From Hymenobacter telluris (GTDB taxonomy: Bacteria > Bacteroidota > Bacteroidia > Cytophagales > Hymenobacteraceae): a stretch of DNA of 64,000 bases. The stretch is from the NCBI RefSeq assembly GCF_017313265.1, contig NZ_JAFLQZ010000009.1, positions 1 to 64,000 on the forward strand. Reading direction: 5' to 3'. Position numbers and translations under genes: made by a program. The notes under the pieces are model-generated. The model had not been told where the DNA came from. It saw only the letters and a program-made list of their open reading frames with translations, and did no database searches. Below, one piece after another: positions 26,076 through 35,348 of this stretch; positions within the stretch are counted from its first letter, which is position 1, and each line of letters opens with the position of its first letter.

Positions 26076-27911
26076 CTCTGCCACGCTTACCTCATACGGC
26101 AGGTTCATGGCCGACTGGCTGGCTAGCAGCGTTTGCAACTCCTGGGTGGCCCGGTGCCACTCCGGAACTGAGAGGCGGCTACCTAGGGCCGGGGTGAGGT
26201 GCACCCGAATACAACGCACAAACCCCTCGGTGGGGGTGGTGCCGTTGCGGAAGCCTTTCTCGATATGCACTTCCTTGAGCTGGCTGCCTAGTTCTGCCCA
26301 GCACGCTGCCCGAATATCCTCGAGCGTTACAATACGGTTGCGGCTGAGGAGGTTTTTGCGGAGCGCGTGTACCCGCTCTTCGGGGCGAGGCCGCTCCCGG
26401 CCGCCGGTGGTGGTGGTGAGCAGTTGCACCCCTTCCAGGTAGTGGCCATCGTAAACGAGCAGCCGGGTACCCGTTGGCAGCCGATTACCCGCTTCCCCGT
26501 CGCTCGACCAGTACTCCAGGTACACGCTGTCGTTGGCATCACGGGGGCGCAGCATCACGTAGGGCGCTGGGTCGGAGGCAGCTTCCGTATCGGTCTGGTG
26601 GAGGCGTTCTTCCAGGCGCGACAGGTTCTGATTCAGCTCACGTAGCGTGTGGGCCACAAAATCGGTGCCGGTGGCCGTGAAAGCGCGACTCTCGTCACGC
26701 AGTAACTCCAGCAGTTCTAGCAGCGCCTCTTTGCCTGAGCGGGCATCGAAGCGGCCTGCGCCATACCGTAGCGTGTAGGTATCGGTGTCGTGTTCCTCTA
26801 AGCTGCTGAGCGTGGTAGAGCGAAACACCACATTGCGCAGGCTGTACACGTCTTTGATGGCCAAAAAAGCTTCTTCCGATACTAGCGGGAAGATGTTGAG
26901 AGCCGGCTGCAACCGGAAAAGCTGCTTGTTAAGCCGCCTGTTCAGCACCGGAAAGCAGTTTAAGCCGCACGTTAGCGTGTGCAGGGCCTCGGGCGGCAGC
27001 GCATGAGAAAAGCGTACTTCCAGCCATACCAAGGGCTGCGTAAACGTCTGGGTTATTTCCGGGGCGAAGTGGCCGCTCAAAGCCGCCGGGAAGGTTTCAC
27101 GCGGGTAAAATTGTAGCTCGGTGGCAGGGGAAGGCTGCAAGCGTACAAAGCTGGGCGCGTACAGGTTGCGCACGTGCTGTTCCACCCGTTGCAGAAAATC
27201 ATATTCCTGGTGCAGAAGTGGCATATCGTCACTTACCGCCGGACTTAGCCCCTGTGCTACCGACAGCATCCGGTCGGCAAGGCGCCAGGTTTCGCCGGGC
27301 AGATAGCTCAGGTAGGTTTCACGCCGGGGCTCATTCAGCCAGTCGAAATAAAACATCAAGCCAGCCAACGAAACAACATCGGGGTGTAGCTCCAGGCCCA
27401 GCCACAGCCGGCGATACTCAGCAGGCTCCGGTTGGCTGGCAGTGGCTACGGGGCGCTTCTGGCCGGCTGCTTCCACCCGCCATACCTGGTCGTCGGTGGC
27501 CAGATAGCGCACGGCTCCTTCAGTGAGGCGGGTAGGTTGCAGCGGCGAAAAAAAGATGCCGGTTCCGGCGGCGGCGCGGCCCGCGCTGGGCCGCTGAAAC
27601 AGAAACTGCGCATCGGCTGGTAACTGCAAATGCGGTTCGCGGGGCTGCGCCTGCGCAATGGCGTGCGCCGGCCGCGGGGCATCTACCACATCAGGGTTCA
27701 GCAGCCCCGCCAAGCGCTCCACCAGCCGGTATTGCGTGTTGTTGATTTCCTGCCCAATCTTCTCTAGTTCCACTGCGCAGGCTTCCAGCAGCAGCTGTAC
27801 CAGTGGGTCGAAACCTTCCATATCGGCTTCACTGTAGCCCCACATTTCGGCCGCTTTCTGCGTGAGGCGGCTCTTGATACCGGCTTTGGTGAAATCCTCG
27901 GAGAACTGCAT
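26064..27911 (-). CDS. tssF: T6SS baseplate protein TssF, 615 aa
   Basis: TssF is the large baseplate wedge subunit, working with TssG and TssE. The start is the typical MQFSEDFTKAGIKSRLTQKA. The usual regions follow: EINNTQYRLVERLAGLLNPD near 60, LTCGLNCFPVLNRRLNKQ around 330, and the C-terminal IVTLEDIRAACWAELG. Length is normal for the Bacteroidetes form. It is the last gene of the minus-strand cluster tssN-tssK-tssO-tssE-tssF, 125 nt after tssE. The final codons lie within a large palindrome. Confidence 0.88.
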   Translation of the reverse strand: MQFSEDFTKAGIKSRLTQKAAEMWGYSEADMEGFDPLVQLLLEACAVELEKIGQEINNTQYRLVERLAGLLNPDVVDAPRPAHAIAQAQPREPHLQLPADAQFLFQRPSAGRAAAGTGIFFSPLQPTRLTEGAVRYLATDDQVWRVEAAGQKRPVATASQPEPAEYRRLWLGLELHPDVVSLAGLMFYFDWLNEPRRETYLSYLPGETWRLADRMLSVAQGLSPAVSDDMPLLHQEYDFLQRVEQHVRNLYAPSFVRLQPSPATELQFYPRETFPAALSGHFAPEITQTFTQPLVWLEVRFSHALPPEALHTLTCGLNCFPVLNRRLNKQLFRLQPALNIFPLVSEEAFLAIKDVYSLRNVVFRSTTLSSLEEHDTDTYTLRYGAGRFDARSGKEALLELLELLRDESRAFTATGTDFVAHTLRELNQNLSRLEERLHQTDTEAASDPAPYVMLRPRDANDSVYLEYWSSDGEAGNRLPTGTRLLVYDGHYLEGVQLLTTTTGGRERPRPEERVHALRKNLLSRNRIVTLEDIRAACWAELGSQLKEVHIEKGFRNGTTPTEGFVRCIRVHLTPALGSRLSVPEWHRATQELQTLLASQSAMNLPYEVSVAEQVS

Positions 27912-28036
27912 GGAAAGTAGTTAGGAACTAGAAGCTAGAAGTTAGTAGCGAGAAGAAAGTAGGCAGTGGAAGTTGGCAGCGAGAAGTGAGAGGCAAATAT
28001 TCTGTAGCACAGAGATTTTACTTCTAGCTTCCTTCC
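27912..28036. repeat. Short AGAAG/CTAGAAG-rich spacer between tssE and tssF
   Basis: This 125-nt gap holds repeated AAGCTAGAAG and GCGAGAAG units, and an inverted copy (CTTCTAGCTTCC) near its end. It looks like a degenerate imperfect hairpin element similar to the gnd-zwf gap. No gene was seen. Confidence 0.35.
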
Positions 28037-28462
28037 TCACACCACTGATAACGGGGCCACGAATAGGCTGGCGCGAAATGCAAAGGGCTCGTTGGTGCGG
28101 TGCAGTACGGCGCGTACCGTTACCTCCAGCCGCTTACGAATGCGCTGGTTGACGCCTTTCATCTCGAAATCCTCAATGCCAACCAGCACTTTCACTTGCT
28201 CTAAGCGCGGTTCTCGCTCGGCAATGCTTTGCTCCACGGAGCGTTGCACATTGTCTTTCCAGCGCATGTTGGTCATGGCTTCAAAGTCCTGCTGCCACAC
28301 CACGCAACCGAAATTGGGGTCGAAGCGCGACTCGCCGAAGTGAGTGGTAAGCATGAGGTACAGGTGCTGCGCAACAGACTCCTGCGCCGAACAACGGGCC
28401 AGGGGCCGGCGCTGCAACAACTCTTCGAAATTCAGAGGCAGACGGTAGTACTCGTTGCTCAT
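28037..28462 (-). CDS. tssE: T6SS baseplate protein TssE (gp25-like), 141 aa
   Basis: TssE is a gp25-like baseplate subunit that starts sheath assembly. The ATG at 28462 (MSNEYYRLPLNFEELLQRRP) is preferred to an in-frame start 84 nt upstream that would overlap tssO. The gp25 signature EREPRL is at residues 82-87, preceded by the conserved helical part (AQHLYLMLTTHFGESRFDPN). It is 28 nt downstream of tssO on the same strand. Confidence 0.88.
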   Translation of the reverse strand: MSNEYYRLPLNFEELLQRRPLARCSAQESVAQHLYLMLTTHFGESRFDPNFGCVVWQQDFEAMTNMRWKDNVQRSVEQSIAEREPRLEQVKVLVGIEDFEMKGVNQRIRKRLEVTVRAVLHRTNEPFAFRASLFVAPLSVV

Positions 28463-28490
28463 AGAAAACGCGCTTGGCGCACAGCTGACC

Positions 28491-29381
28491 TTACTTATAA
28501 CCGAATATGCCCCGCTTGCGGCCCAGTTCCTTGTCGATGGAGTCAATCATTTTTTCTACGCTGGCTTTCATATCCTCGGAGCTGGGGTTTTGCAGAATGG
28601 CTACGAAGCCCTTGCGCGACTGTTCCAGCATTTCCTTGCGCTGCTCTTTGCTCATACCCGAAGCGCGCAGCCGCAAACAGTCGGCATTTGCAAAGTTCAC
28701 CTGGTCGGACAGCAGGGCCACTTGCTCGTTGCTGGCTATCAGGCGCCGTTGCAAATCAGATGCCCGGCCTCCACCGCCGTTGCCCCCGCCCCCGCCGCCG
28801 CCACTGTTCATTACCGGAGCAGGGCGGTTGGCCGCCGCCGCCTGGTAGGTGGCCAGCAGCTGTTTGGTTTGGGCCAGTTCGGCGGCTAGCTGTTCTTTGC
28901 CCGATACATCAATACCGCTCTTGTTGAGGGACTGCCGCAGAAAATCCACGGTGTTGCGGTTGCTGCGGAACAGGTCGAAGTCGCGGAGTACATTGTGGGC
29001 CAGGCGCTTGTTGGTTAAGAACTGCATCTTGGTGGAGTCGCGGCGTAGTTCGCTCAGCGTCACCGCAATGGCATTCAAATAGTCTTGGCTGCGTTTGTTC
29101 AGTTCGCCTACTACCAGGTCGTTGCTTTCGGTGCGGAGCTGCCGGTCGGTGAGTTCAATGCGCTGCAAATGGCCGGTGAGGGTGTCCAACTGCACCAACA
29201 GCTTGTGCTGCTCGTCGCGGGTGCGCTCTAATTCGCGCTTGAGTTTCTGGTTTTCATCGGCAATAGAACCATCCGAAAACAGGTAGTAAGAAGCCAGCAG
29301 CGGCAAGGCTAGCGCCAGCACATAAAAGACAGCAAATTTCCAGAGACGAGTCGTGCGTTCGGCGTGGTTGAGGGGCTTCAT
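28491..29381 (-). CDS. tssO: T6SS transmembrane protein TssO, 296 aa
   Basis: TssO is a component specific to Bacteroidetes (subtype iii) systems, thought to take the place of parts of the TssJLM membrane complex. It has one membrane segment (WKFAVFYVLALALPLLASYYLF, about 14-35), a periplasm-facing coiled coil (about 40-100, ENQKLKRELERTRDEQHKLL) and more helices. A glycine run near residue 195 (NSGGGGGGGNGGGG) links to a C-terminal helical domain ending in RKRGIFGYK. The identification rests on topology and position between tssK and tssE. The glycine run is encoded by a CCG/CCC-rich repeat that could slip. Confidence 0.75.
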   Translation of the reverse strand: MKPLNHAERTTRLWKFAVFYVLALALPLLASYYLFSDGSIADENQKLKRELERTRDEQHKLLVQLDTLTGHLQRIELTDRQLRTESNDLVVGELNKRSQDYLNAIAVTLSELRRDSTKMQFLTNKRLAHNVLRDFDLFRSNRNTVDFLRQSLNKSGIDVSGKEQLAAELAQTKQLLATYQAAAANRPAPVMNSGGGGGGGNGGGGRASDLQRRLIASNEQVALLSDQVNFANADCLRLRASGMSKEQRKEMLEQSRKGFVAILQNPSSEDMKASVEKMIDSIDKELGRKRGIFGYK

Positions 29382-29414
29382 GTGGGAGGGAGCAGTAACA
29401 AGCGAAAAACGAAC

Positions 29415-30593
29415 TTAGAACGGATTCCACCGCGTAACGGGCTTTTCCGGTGCGGCAGCCGGAGCTACAGGATTCTCGTTGATGAAAGTCTTCCAGCCTT
29501 CTTTGTTTTTGCCAATATACTCGAGCTGCGTGAGCTGGCGGAACACATTGGCCACCAACTGCCACAACGCGTACTGCTGGGCCAGGTGCTCATGCACCCG
29601 GTAGTGGTCGTAGCGCATGGTTACGGCGGCGCTTAGGGCATTGAGCAGCGTAGCCGGCAGTGTTTCCGACCACTGTTCGAAGTATTTCAACAACTCTTCC
29701 CGCTCGGCTTCGGTAAGGCAGTCGATAGCCGTTTTCACTTGCTTGGCAATGCGCAGCAGCGTATCGAGCAACTGAATGGGGGGGTGCTCGGCCGCGCTTA
29801 GGTGCAGCGTGGTCAGGTGCTGGGCCAAGGCAAATACGGTGCGCTCGGCCAGGGTCTGTACCTGTGCGCTGAGGGGGCTTTTTTTGTCCGTCCGCAGCTT
29901 CACTTTATGAATAATCTTGAAGCCGTCGGTTTCTATTTCCTGAAGAATATGCTCTAGTTGGTGCAGCCATTTTAGCAGCGCCGGATGGCTGGTTAGCGCC
30001 GTGCTGGGCGGAATAAACTCCTGCACTGGCCGCAGCATTCCTTCGGTGTACAGCAACTCGCCTACCACCAAGTGAAACGAGCTGACATCGGTGTTGCTTA
30101 CCTGCTGCGTGGGTACCACACTTAGCTTATACTCCGGGCGGGTGTAGGGGTGGCGAGGCGGCACCTCCTCAGGGGCTGGCGGCCCCATCGGTACCCGCAC
30201 ATACGGATTCACCGACACCACGACGCTGAAGCGCAACTGCTCGGTAGCCGCCGGTAGATTAAAGTCACTCAGTAATTGAGCGAGGCTGGTGCGTAAAGTA
30301 AGCGGTGCGCTGCCCCCGGTTATTTCAATGCGGGCACCGCCGGCCGTTACGGCCCGGCAATGGGTGAGGCGTGCCTGGATGCCCTGCTGCTGGTCTACGC
30401 TGAGCAGCAGCTCGAACGAGGACAGGCCGTGCGGGTCGGAGGGGAGCAGGCCGTAGCGGTGGGCGCTTAGCCCTACGGCCGTGGCATCACGCAGGTGCTC
30501 GGTAGTAAATTGTTCAAGCTCAGTGAAATGGCGGCGGGAAATTTTCATTCCATCAACCCAGTTCACGGGGTAATGCTTGATTTCGGGTAGCAT
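29415..30593 (-). CDS. tssK: T6SS baseplate-membrane connector TssK, 392 aa
   Basis: TssK links the baseplate to the membrane complex. The ATG at 30593 gives MLPEIKHYPVNWVDGMKISR, where the WVDGMKIS...HF motif is the conserved N-terminus of Bacteroidetes TssK. An upstream in-frame start would add a hydrophobic stretch and is disfavoured. Beta-rich N-terminal and helical C-terminal halves are visible (LVVGELLYTEGMLRP, LLDTLLRIAKQVKTAI). The gene lies 69 nt after tssN and 33 nt before tssO. Confidence 0.88.
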   Translation of the reverse strand: MLPEIKHYPVNWVDGMKISRRHFTELEQFTTEHLRDATAVGLSAHRYGLLPSDPHGLSSFELLLSVDQQQGIQARLTHCRAVTAGGARIEITGGSAPLTLRTSLAQLLSDFNLPAATEQLRFSVVVSVNPYVRVPMGPPAPEEVPPRHPYTRPEYKLSVVPTQQVSNTDVSSFHLVVGELLYTEGMLRPVQEFIPPSTALTSHPALLKWLHQLEHILQEIETDGFKIIHKVKLRTDKKSPLSAQVQTLAERTVFALAQHLTTLHLSAAEHPPIQLLDTLLRIAKQVKTAIDCLTEAEREELLKYFEQWSETLPATLLNALSAAVTMRYDHYRVHEHLAQQYALWQLVANVFRQLTQLEYIGKNKEGWKTFINENPVAPAAAPEKPVTRWNPF

Positions 30594-30662
30594 ATAGAAA
30601 AGTGGAAAGACAAAGAATAGATTGCCCGGCCAATGGGAAAGCATTGCCGAGTGTCGGCGGCC

Positions 30663-31502
30663 TTAGCGAAGTACGCGCTGAGCCACGATAATGTCGCCTT
30701 GTTTCAGGAAATTGTCGCGGAAGCTGTAGTCGGGGTTGATGTAGCGGCGGGGCTTCCACCAGCGCTGCTTCACGTAGAATATCCAACCGTAAGGCCGCGC
30801 CTGCTCGTCCAGATACTGAATGGCCTGGTCGGGCTTGAGCACGTTGTAATCGGTCAGGAAGATCTGAAACAGGTCACTGAAATGCATTTCATAGGGTGCT
30901 TTCGACGAAAAATCGTGGTAAAGTGACTCGCCGTAGCGCCGCGACATCCAGAAGTGCACCACCATGAAGTTGTTTAAATCCATGCGGGCCAGGTCGGGGC
31001 CCGGCGCGTTGGCCTGGTAGTGCCACAGTTTGTAGTGGCGGTGCGGAATCTGGCGCCAGCTCCGGTAGGCTTCGTAGAAGAAGTAAGGAATAGTAGCGGG
31101 CAGCGTGGCCATAATAAACACCGTAGGAGTCATCCGGCCTTCGAGCTGCGGCAGCCATACCAGCAATGCCACGCCCAAAGCACCCGCCAGCCAGCTCACG
31201 ATGGTCATAACAGTGCCATGTACCCACTCCTCTTCATTGAACCACGGGAGCCACTGCCGTTGCGCATACAAGTGAAAGCAGCCCAGCAGCACGGAAACAA
31301 CCTGTACCAGCAAAAACGTAACCTTGTACGGAAGCGGGCTGTAGACGGCACCGGCACCCAGTAGCCCAAACAAAAGCAAGCTGCTCAGCAGATACAGGAA
31401 AACGCTGATGAAAGTTGGGTTTTGTTGCAGGCCAGAACGGGCGTTGGAAAGCATGCTGTTTGCCGCACTGCGCGCTTGGGCTTCCGGATTGGGAGTCAGC
31501 AT
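30663..31502 (-). CDS. tssN: T6SS multi-pass membrane protein TssN, 279 aa
   Basis: TssN is one of the proteins found only in Bacteroidetes T6SS and probably forms part of the inner-membrane platform. From the ATG at 31502 the protein has four hydrophobic segments (roughly 30-52, 60-82, 98-118 and 124-143). A cytoplasmic C-terminal domain follows, rich in aromatics (WRQIPHRHYKLWHYQANAPG, FMVVHFWMSRRYGESLYHDF, GWIFYVKQRWWKPRRYINPD). A longer in-frame start at 31586 is possible. It is the first gene of the minus-strand T6SS cluster, divergent from tssG. Confidence 0.82.
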   Translation of the reverse strand: MLTPNPEAQARSAANSMLSNARSGLQQNPTFISVFLYLLSSLLLFGLLGAGAVYSPLPYKVTFLLVQVVSVLLGCFHLYAQRQWLPWFNEEEWVHGTVMTIVSWLAGALGVALLVWLPQLEGRMTPTVFIMATLPATIPYFFYEAYRSWRQIPHRHYKLWHYQANAPGPDLARMDLNNFMVVHFWMSRRYGESLYHDFSSKAPYEMHFSDLFQIFLTDYNVLKPDQAIQYLDEQARPYGWIFYVKQRWWKPRRYINPDYSFRDNFLKQGDIIVAQRVLR

Positions 31503-31715
31503 AGATGGGCTAGCTTTAATCAGTCTTGTAAGAAGTGAAAATCCGATGACCTGTCCACTGAAAAGTACGTATCCGTGGCGTTTCAAGTGACGTGCATTAG
31601 CCGAGCAAGTCCCGAACCGTGCTATCTTGCTTTACCCAGTTTTGGGCCAACGGGTTGCTAGCATAGGCCGGGTACCATCCCACAACCGATTGTAAGTTGT
31701 CAGAAAAAAGATAGT

Positions 31716-32756
31716 ATGCCAAACCTCGGTGCATTCCAACACTTTTTTGGGCCAGTATCTACCCAGCCGGTGCCACCGCCTCCTGTGCCGGTAGCTACCA
31801 CTCCACGGCTGTTGTTGGAAAAGCTGCGTCGCCAGCCTTTCGACTTGCGGCTGGAGGTGGTGCTGGCTGATTTGCTGGCCCACGGCTACCGCTTTGATGA
31901 TTTTGTTGTTCGGCCGGCAAGCCTATTCTCGCGCCGCTACCGCCGCGACATTGGCGCCGTAACCGACGAGCGTACCGAACGGTGGCAGGCACCCAAAACA
32001 GCAATTGAGGTGCACCGGGAAGGCCTCTACGATGCCTTGCCTCAACAGCTGTTTCATCAGCCCGGCGACCCTGCACCGCAGCCAGGAGTGCGGGCAATGA
32101 TAGAGGATATTCAGGCGCAACGCCGCCGTGAAAAGGCCACCCGCCGCTTTTTTCTGCCTTTCGAGCAGGAATTTTATCGTTTTCGGGTGCTGCTAGAGCA
32201 GGAGGAGCGCCGATACATGACCAACCTGTCGGCGCAGTGGTACAACGAGGTGCTGGCCCGCTTCTGGGAGTTGGCCGGGCAGCTACCCCCGCGCCAAGTA
32301 ACCACCTTGCTGTATTTGCTGCCCTTAGCGCACCGCATCGTCGGCGACTTGCCTCGTACGCAGCAGGTATTCGAAAGCGTATTGGAGCTACCTGTTCACC
32401 TGCGCACGGTAGCCCCGTTGGAGTTTGCTGTTGAAGCGCTGCAAACCACTGGGGCCACCACGGGCGCCGTGTTGGGCCAAGGGGCGCTAGGCCGCGACTT
32501 TGTGCTGAGCGGAGCCTATCAAGAAACACTTCCGGCGCTGGAAATCAGCCTGCAACTGCAATCAACGGCCGAACTCGAAACGTACCTGGCTCCCGATAGT
32601 TGGCAGTCCCGTGCGCTGAAGCTGCTTTGTAATTACTTCGTAAGCTTCGAAACAGACACCGTGTTCCGCTACGATATGGCCCCTGCCAGTCAATCGTTCT
32701 TGCTAGCAGATACCGGCGAAACGGCTGTATTAGGCTATACAACTGTCGGGTTATAG
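31716..32756 (+). CDS. tssG: T6SS baseplate protein TssG, 346 aa
   Basis: TssG is the second wedge subunit of the baseplate and binds TssF. The protein opens with a Pro-rich segment and TTPRLLLEKLRRQPFDLRLE. It contains the conserved LPFEQEFYRFRVLLEQEERR region and a beta-rich end (ALEISLQLQSTAELETYLAP). It is transcribed divergently from tssN with a 213-nt gap. This placement, away from tssF, is unusual compared with proteobacterial systems, where tssF and tssG are adjacent. Confidence 0.8.
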   Translation: MPNLGAFQHFFGPVSTQPVPPPPVPVATTPRLLLEKLRRQPFDLRLEVVLADLLAHGYRFDDFVVRPASLFSRRYRRDIGAVTDERTERWQAPKTAIEVHREGLYDALPQQLFHQPGDPAPQPGVRAMIEDIQAQRRREKATRRFFLPFEQEFYRFRVLLEQEERRYMTNLSAQWYNEVLARFWELAGQLPPRQVTTLLYLLPLAHRIVGDLPRTQQVFESVLELPVHLRTVAPLEFAVEALQTTGATTGAVLGQGALGRDFVLSGAYQETLPALEISLQLQSTAELETYLAPDSWQSRALKLLCNYFVSFETDTVFRYDMAPASQSFLLADTGETAVLGYTTVGL

Positions 32757-32884
32757 TGTCTGATATGCTGTAATTGTTTGAGGTATCCATAAAAACTTGC
32801 GCAATGGCTTGCGAAGGTGAAAATATAGAAGCCAAGCAAACCAGCTATTCCAGATAATGAACCTGTTTAGGAAGTTGCTGGACC

Positions 32885-32973
32885 GTCATGCTGAGCTTGC
32901 CGAAGCATCTCTACCGCTTTGTCTGAACCGTTGCAACGAAGCGGTAGAGATGCTTCGGCAAGCTCAGCATGAC
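32885..32973. repeat. GTCATGCTGAG-family palindrome, perfect 35-bp arms
   Basis: Arms 32885-32919 and 32939-32973 are exact inverted copies (GTCATGCTGAGCTTGCCGAA at the outer end) around a 19-nt loop. It lies in the gap between the convergent tssG and pgl genes. Close relatives occur at 39615-39710 and 54378-54472. Confidence 0.95.
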
Positions 32974-33016
32974 CTCCATTTTATGTTTTTCAGACTTCCT
33001 AAACAACTTCAATACG

Positions 33017-33053
33017 AAAACGCCCCTGGCTCTTATAAACCAGGGGCGTTTTT
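33017..33053. terminator. Bidirectional terminator between tssG and pgl
   Basis: A hairpin with arms ACGCCCCTGG / CCAGGGGCGT and flanking A and T runs lies between two convergent genes. It is a standard rho-independent form on both strands. Confidence 0.9.
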
Positions 33054-33071
33054 GCACTAAACCGAAAACGT

Positions 33072-33800
33072 CTATTGCCGCTCCAGCCTGGCAGCCGCAG
33101 CGGCATCCAGAAACCAGTGGATTTCGCCGCTAGTTGGCTCGATAAGCTGCGCGGGATATTCTTCGATGTTGCGCGAATCTTCGAGGATGTGTTTCACAGC
33201 TTCGGCTTTGTCTGCACCGAAAACCAGGAAGGCAATGGCTTGCGCCTGGTTGATGAGCTGGGCCGTTAGTGTAATCCGGTCGGCTTGTAGCTCCTCCACA
33301 TACACTTCCTTGGCTCCCACGGAATCGTCGTGGAGGACGGGGGTGTGGGGGAAGAGTGAGGCCGTGTGGGAGTTGTCGCCGAGGCCGAGCAGCACCAAAT
33401 CGAAGCGGGCGTTTTCGTTGCCGAAGTGCTGGTTGATGGCCTTGGTGTAGGCCACAGCGGCTTGCACCGGTGGCAAACTGGTATCCACCGGAAACGTCTG
33501 GGCTGCATCAATTTGCAGGGGCTCGAACAGCGCGGTTTTGGCCATCAGGTAGTTGCTCTGCGGGTCGGTGTGCGGCACGTTGCGCTCATCCCCGAAAAAG
33601 AAATACACCTTGGTCCAGTCCAGCTGGTCTTTGTAGGCCTCGGAGGCCAGCAGTTCGTACAGTTTCTTGGGTGAGCTACCGCCCGACAAGGCCACCGTAA
33701 ACCGGCCCTGCGCGGCAATAGCCTGCTGGGCTGTGGCCACAAAGTAATCAGCCAGTTCGCGCAGGACTTCGGTGGTGGCCGGAGAAATATGCAGTTTCAT
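33072..33800 (-). CDS. pgl: 6-phosphogluconolactonase, 242 aa
   Basis: This cytoplasmic enzyme hydrolyses 6-phosphogluconolactone to 6-phosphogluconate, the second step of the oxidative pentose-phosphate pathway. The ATG at 33800 gives MKLHISPATTEVLRELADYF and overlaps the zwf stop by one base (TAATG), showing translational coupling. Family motifs are VALSGGSSPKKLYELL near 35-50, FFGDERNVPHTDPQSN near 67-82 and GLGDNSHTASLFPHTP. In the last, the usual PDGHTASLFP histidine is kept although the preceding residues differ. Length is normal. Confidence 0.93.
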   Translation of the reverse strand: MKLHISPATTEVLRELADYFVATAQQAIAAQGRFTVALSGGSSPKKLYELLASEAYKDQLDWTKVYFFFGDERNVPHTDPQSNYLMAKTALFEPLQIDAAQTFPVDTSLPPVQAAVAYTKAINQHFGNENARFDLVLLGLGDNSHTASLFPHTPVLHDDSVGAKEVYVEELQADRITLTAQLINQAQAIAFLVFGADKAEAVKHILEDSRNIEEYPAQLIEPTSGEIHWFLDAAAAARLERQ

Positions 33801-35317
33801 TAGGCCGTTTTTTTCTTGTTGTTGAGGGGAAGCGTGAACCAGTGAAACCCGTCGCGGGCAATGAGGGCTTCCGCCGATTCGGGCCCCCACGAGTCGGCGG
33901 AGTAGTTGGGGAAGTTGAGGCTCTTGCGGTTCTGCCAGGTATTAAGAATCGGCATAATCAGGTCCCAGGCTTCCTCCACTTGGTCGCCGCGCATAAACAA
34001 CGTCTGGTCGCCGAGCATGGTGTCGAGCAGCAGCGTTTCGTAGGCTTCCGGCGCCTGGTTGGTGTAGGTGCCTTTGTAGTCAAATACCATGTCCACGGTG
34101 TTCAGCACCATATCGAGGCCGGGGCGCTTGGCCTGCACCTGCAACCGGATGCTCATTTCGGGCTGAATGCTGATGATGAGGCGGTTGTGGCTGATGTTGT
34201 CGGCGGCGGCGGCCGGGAACATGAAATGAGGTACGTCCTTGAACTGAATGGTAATGACGGATGCCGACTGGTGCATGCGCTTGCCGGTGCGCAAATAGAA
34301 CGGCACGCCTTGCCAGCGCCAGTTGTCCACAAAAAACTTCACGGCCGCGAAGGTTTCGGTGTTGGATTCCGAGCCCAGCTCGTCGCGGTAGCCGGGTACT
34401 TCCTTGCCTTCAATCCAGCCGCCGCCGTACTGGCCGCGCACCGTGGACAGGCGCACATCCTCGGGCGAAAAACGGCGCATAGCCCGCATGACGTCCACTT
34501 TGCGGTTGCGCACTTCCTCAGCGCTGAAGCTCACGGGCGGCTCCATGGCCACAATGCACAGCAACTGCAGCAGGTGGTTCTGAATCATGTCGCGCAAAGC
34601 GCCCGAACCGTCGTAGTAGCCGGCCCGCTCACCGGCCCCGAGCTGCTCGGTTACCGAAATCTGCACGTGGTCGATGTAGTTGCGGTTCCAGGTGGGTTCC
34701 AGGATGGAGTTGGCAAACCGGAACGCCATGATGTTCTGCACCGTTTCCTTGCCCAGGTAGTGGTCGATGCGGTAAATCTGCCGCTCGTTGAAGATGCGCG
34801 TCAGGAGCTGGTTCAACGACTTCGCCGACTCCAAATCGTGGCCAAACGGTTTCTCAATTACAATGCGGGTGCGTTCGGCATCCTTGGTGAGCTTGCTCTT
34901 GGCCAGGTTTTCGGCAATGATGGGGAAGAAGTTGGGGGCCACCGCCAGGTAGTAGATAACGTTGGCGCGGGTATGCCACTCGGTTTCGTGCTGTTGAATC
35001 CGGACGCCAAACTCCTTGTAGGTTTCGGCGTCGTTCAGGTCGGAAGCCTGGTAGAACAGGCTCTTCGAGAAGATGTCCCACTGCTCGGACTTCACCTTAC
35101 CGCTGCGCGAAAACTGGTTGATGTCCTTGAGCAAATTGGCGCGAAACTCGTCGTCTTTGAGCTTGGTGCGGCCCGTACCGATGATGGAGAACTGCTTGGG
35201 CAGCCAGCCTTCCAGGTATAAGTTGTAGAGGGCCGGGGCCAGCTTGCGCGCGTTCAGGTCGCCGGTACCGCCAAAAATGACGAAGATGGTCGGCTGCATT
35301 TTCTCGTTGCTATTCAT
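33800..35317 (-). CDS. zwf: Glucose-6-phosphate 1-dehydrogenase, 505 aa
   Basis: This enzyme oxidises glucose 6-phosphate to 6-phosphogluconolactone, making NADPH. The start at 35317 (MNSNEKMQPTIFVIFGGTGD) puts the dinucleotide-binding motif GGTGDLNARKL near residue 14. The active-site signature RIDHYLGKE is near 183, and EKPFGHDLESAK is near 148. Length is typical. It lies between gnd (136 nt upstream) and pgl (overlapping) on the minus strand, giving a complete oxidative pentose-phosphate operon. Confidence 0.95.
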   Translation of the reverse strand: MNSNEKMQPTIFVIFGGTGDLNARKLAPALYNLYLEGWLPKQFSIIGTGRTKLKDDEFRANLLKDINQFSRSGKVKSEQWDIFSKSLFYQASDLNDAETYKEFGVRIQQHETEWHTRANVIYYLAVAPNFFPIIAENLAKSKLTKDAERTRIVIEKPFGHDLESAKSLNQLLTRIFNERQIYRIDHYLGKETVQNIMAFRFANSILEPTWNRNYIDHVQISVTEQLGAGERAGYYDGSGALRDMIQNHLLQLLCIVAMEPPVSFSAEEVRNRKVDVMRAMRRFSPEDVRLSTVRGQYGGGWIEGKEVPGYRDELGSESNTETFAAVKFFVDNWRWQGVPFYLRTGKRMHQSASVITIQFKDVPHFMFPAAAADNISHNRLIISIQPEMSIRLQVQAKRPGLDMVLNTVDMVFDYKGTYTNQAPEAYETLLLDTMLGDQTLFMRGDQVEEAWDLIMPILNTWQNRKSLNFPNYSADSWGPESAEALIARDGFHWFTLPLNNKKKTA

Positions 35318-35348
35318 GCCAAAGGCTCGGTTTTCGGGTTTGGTTTTT

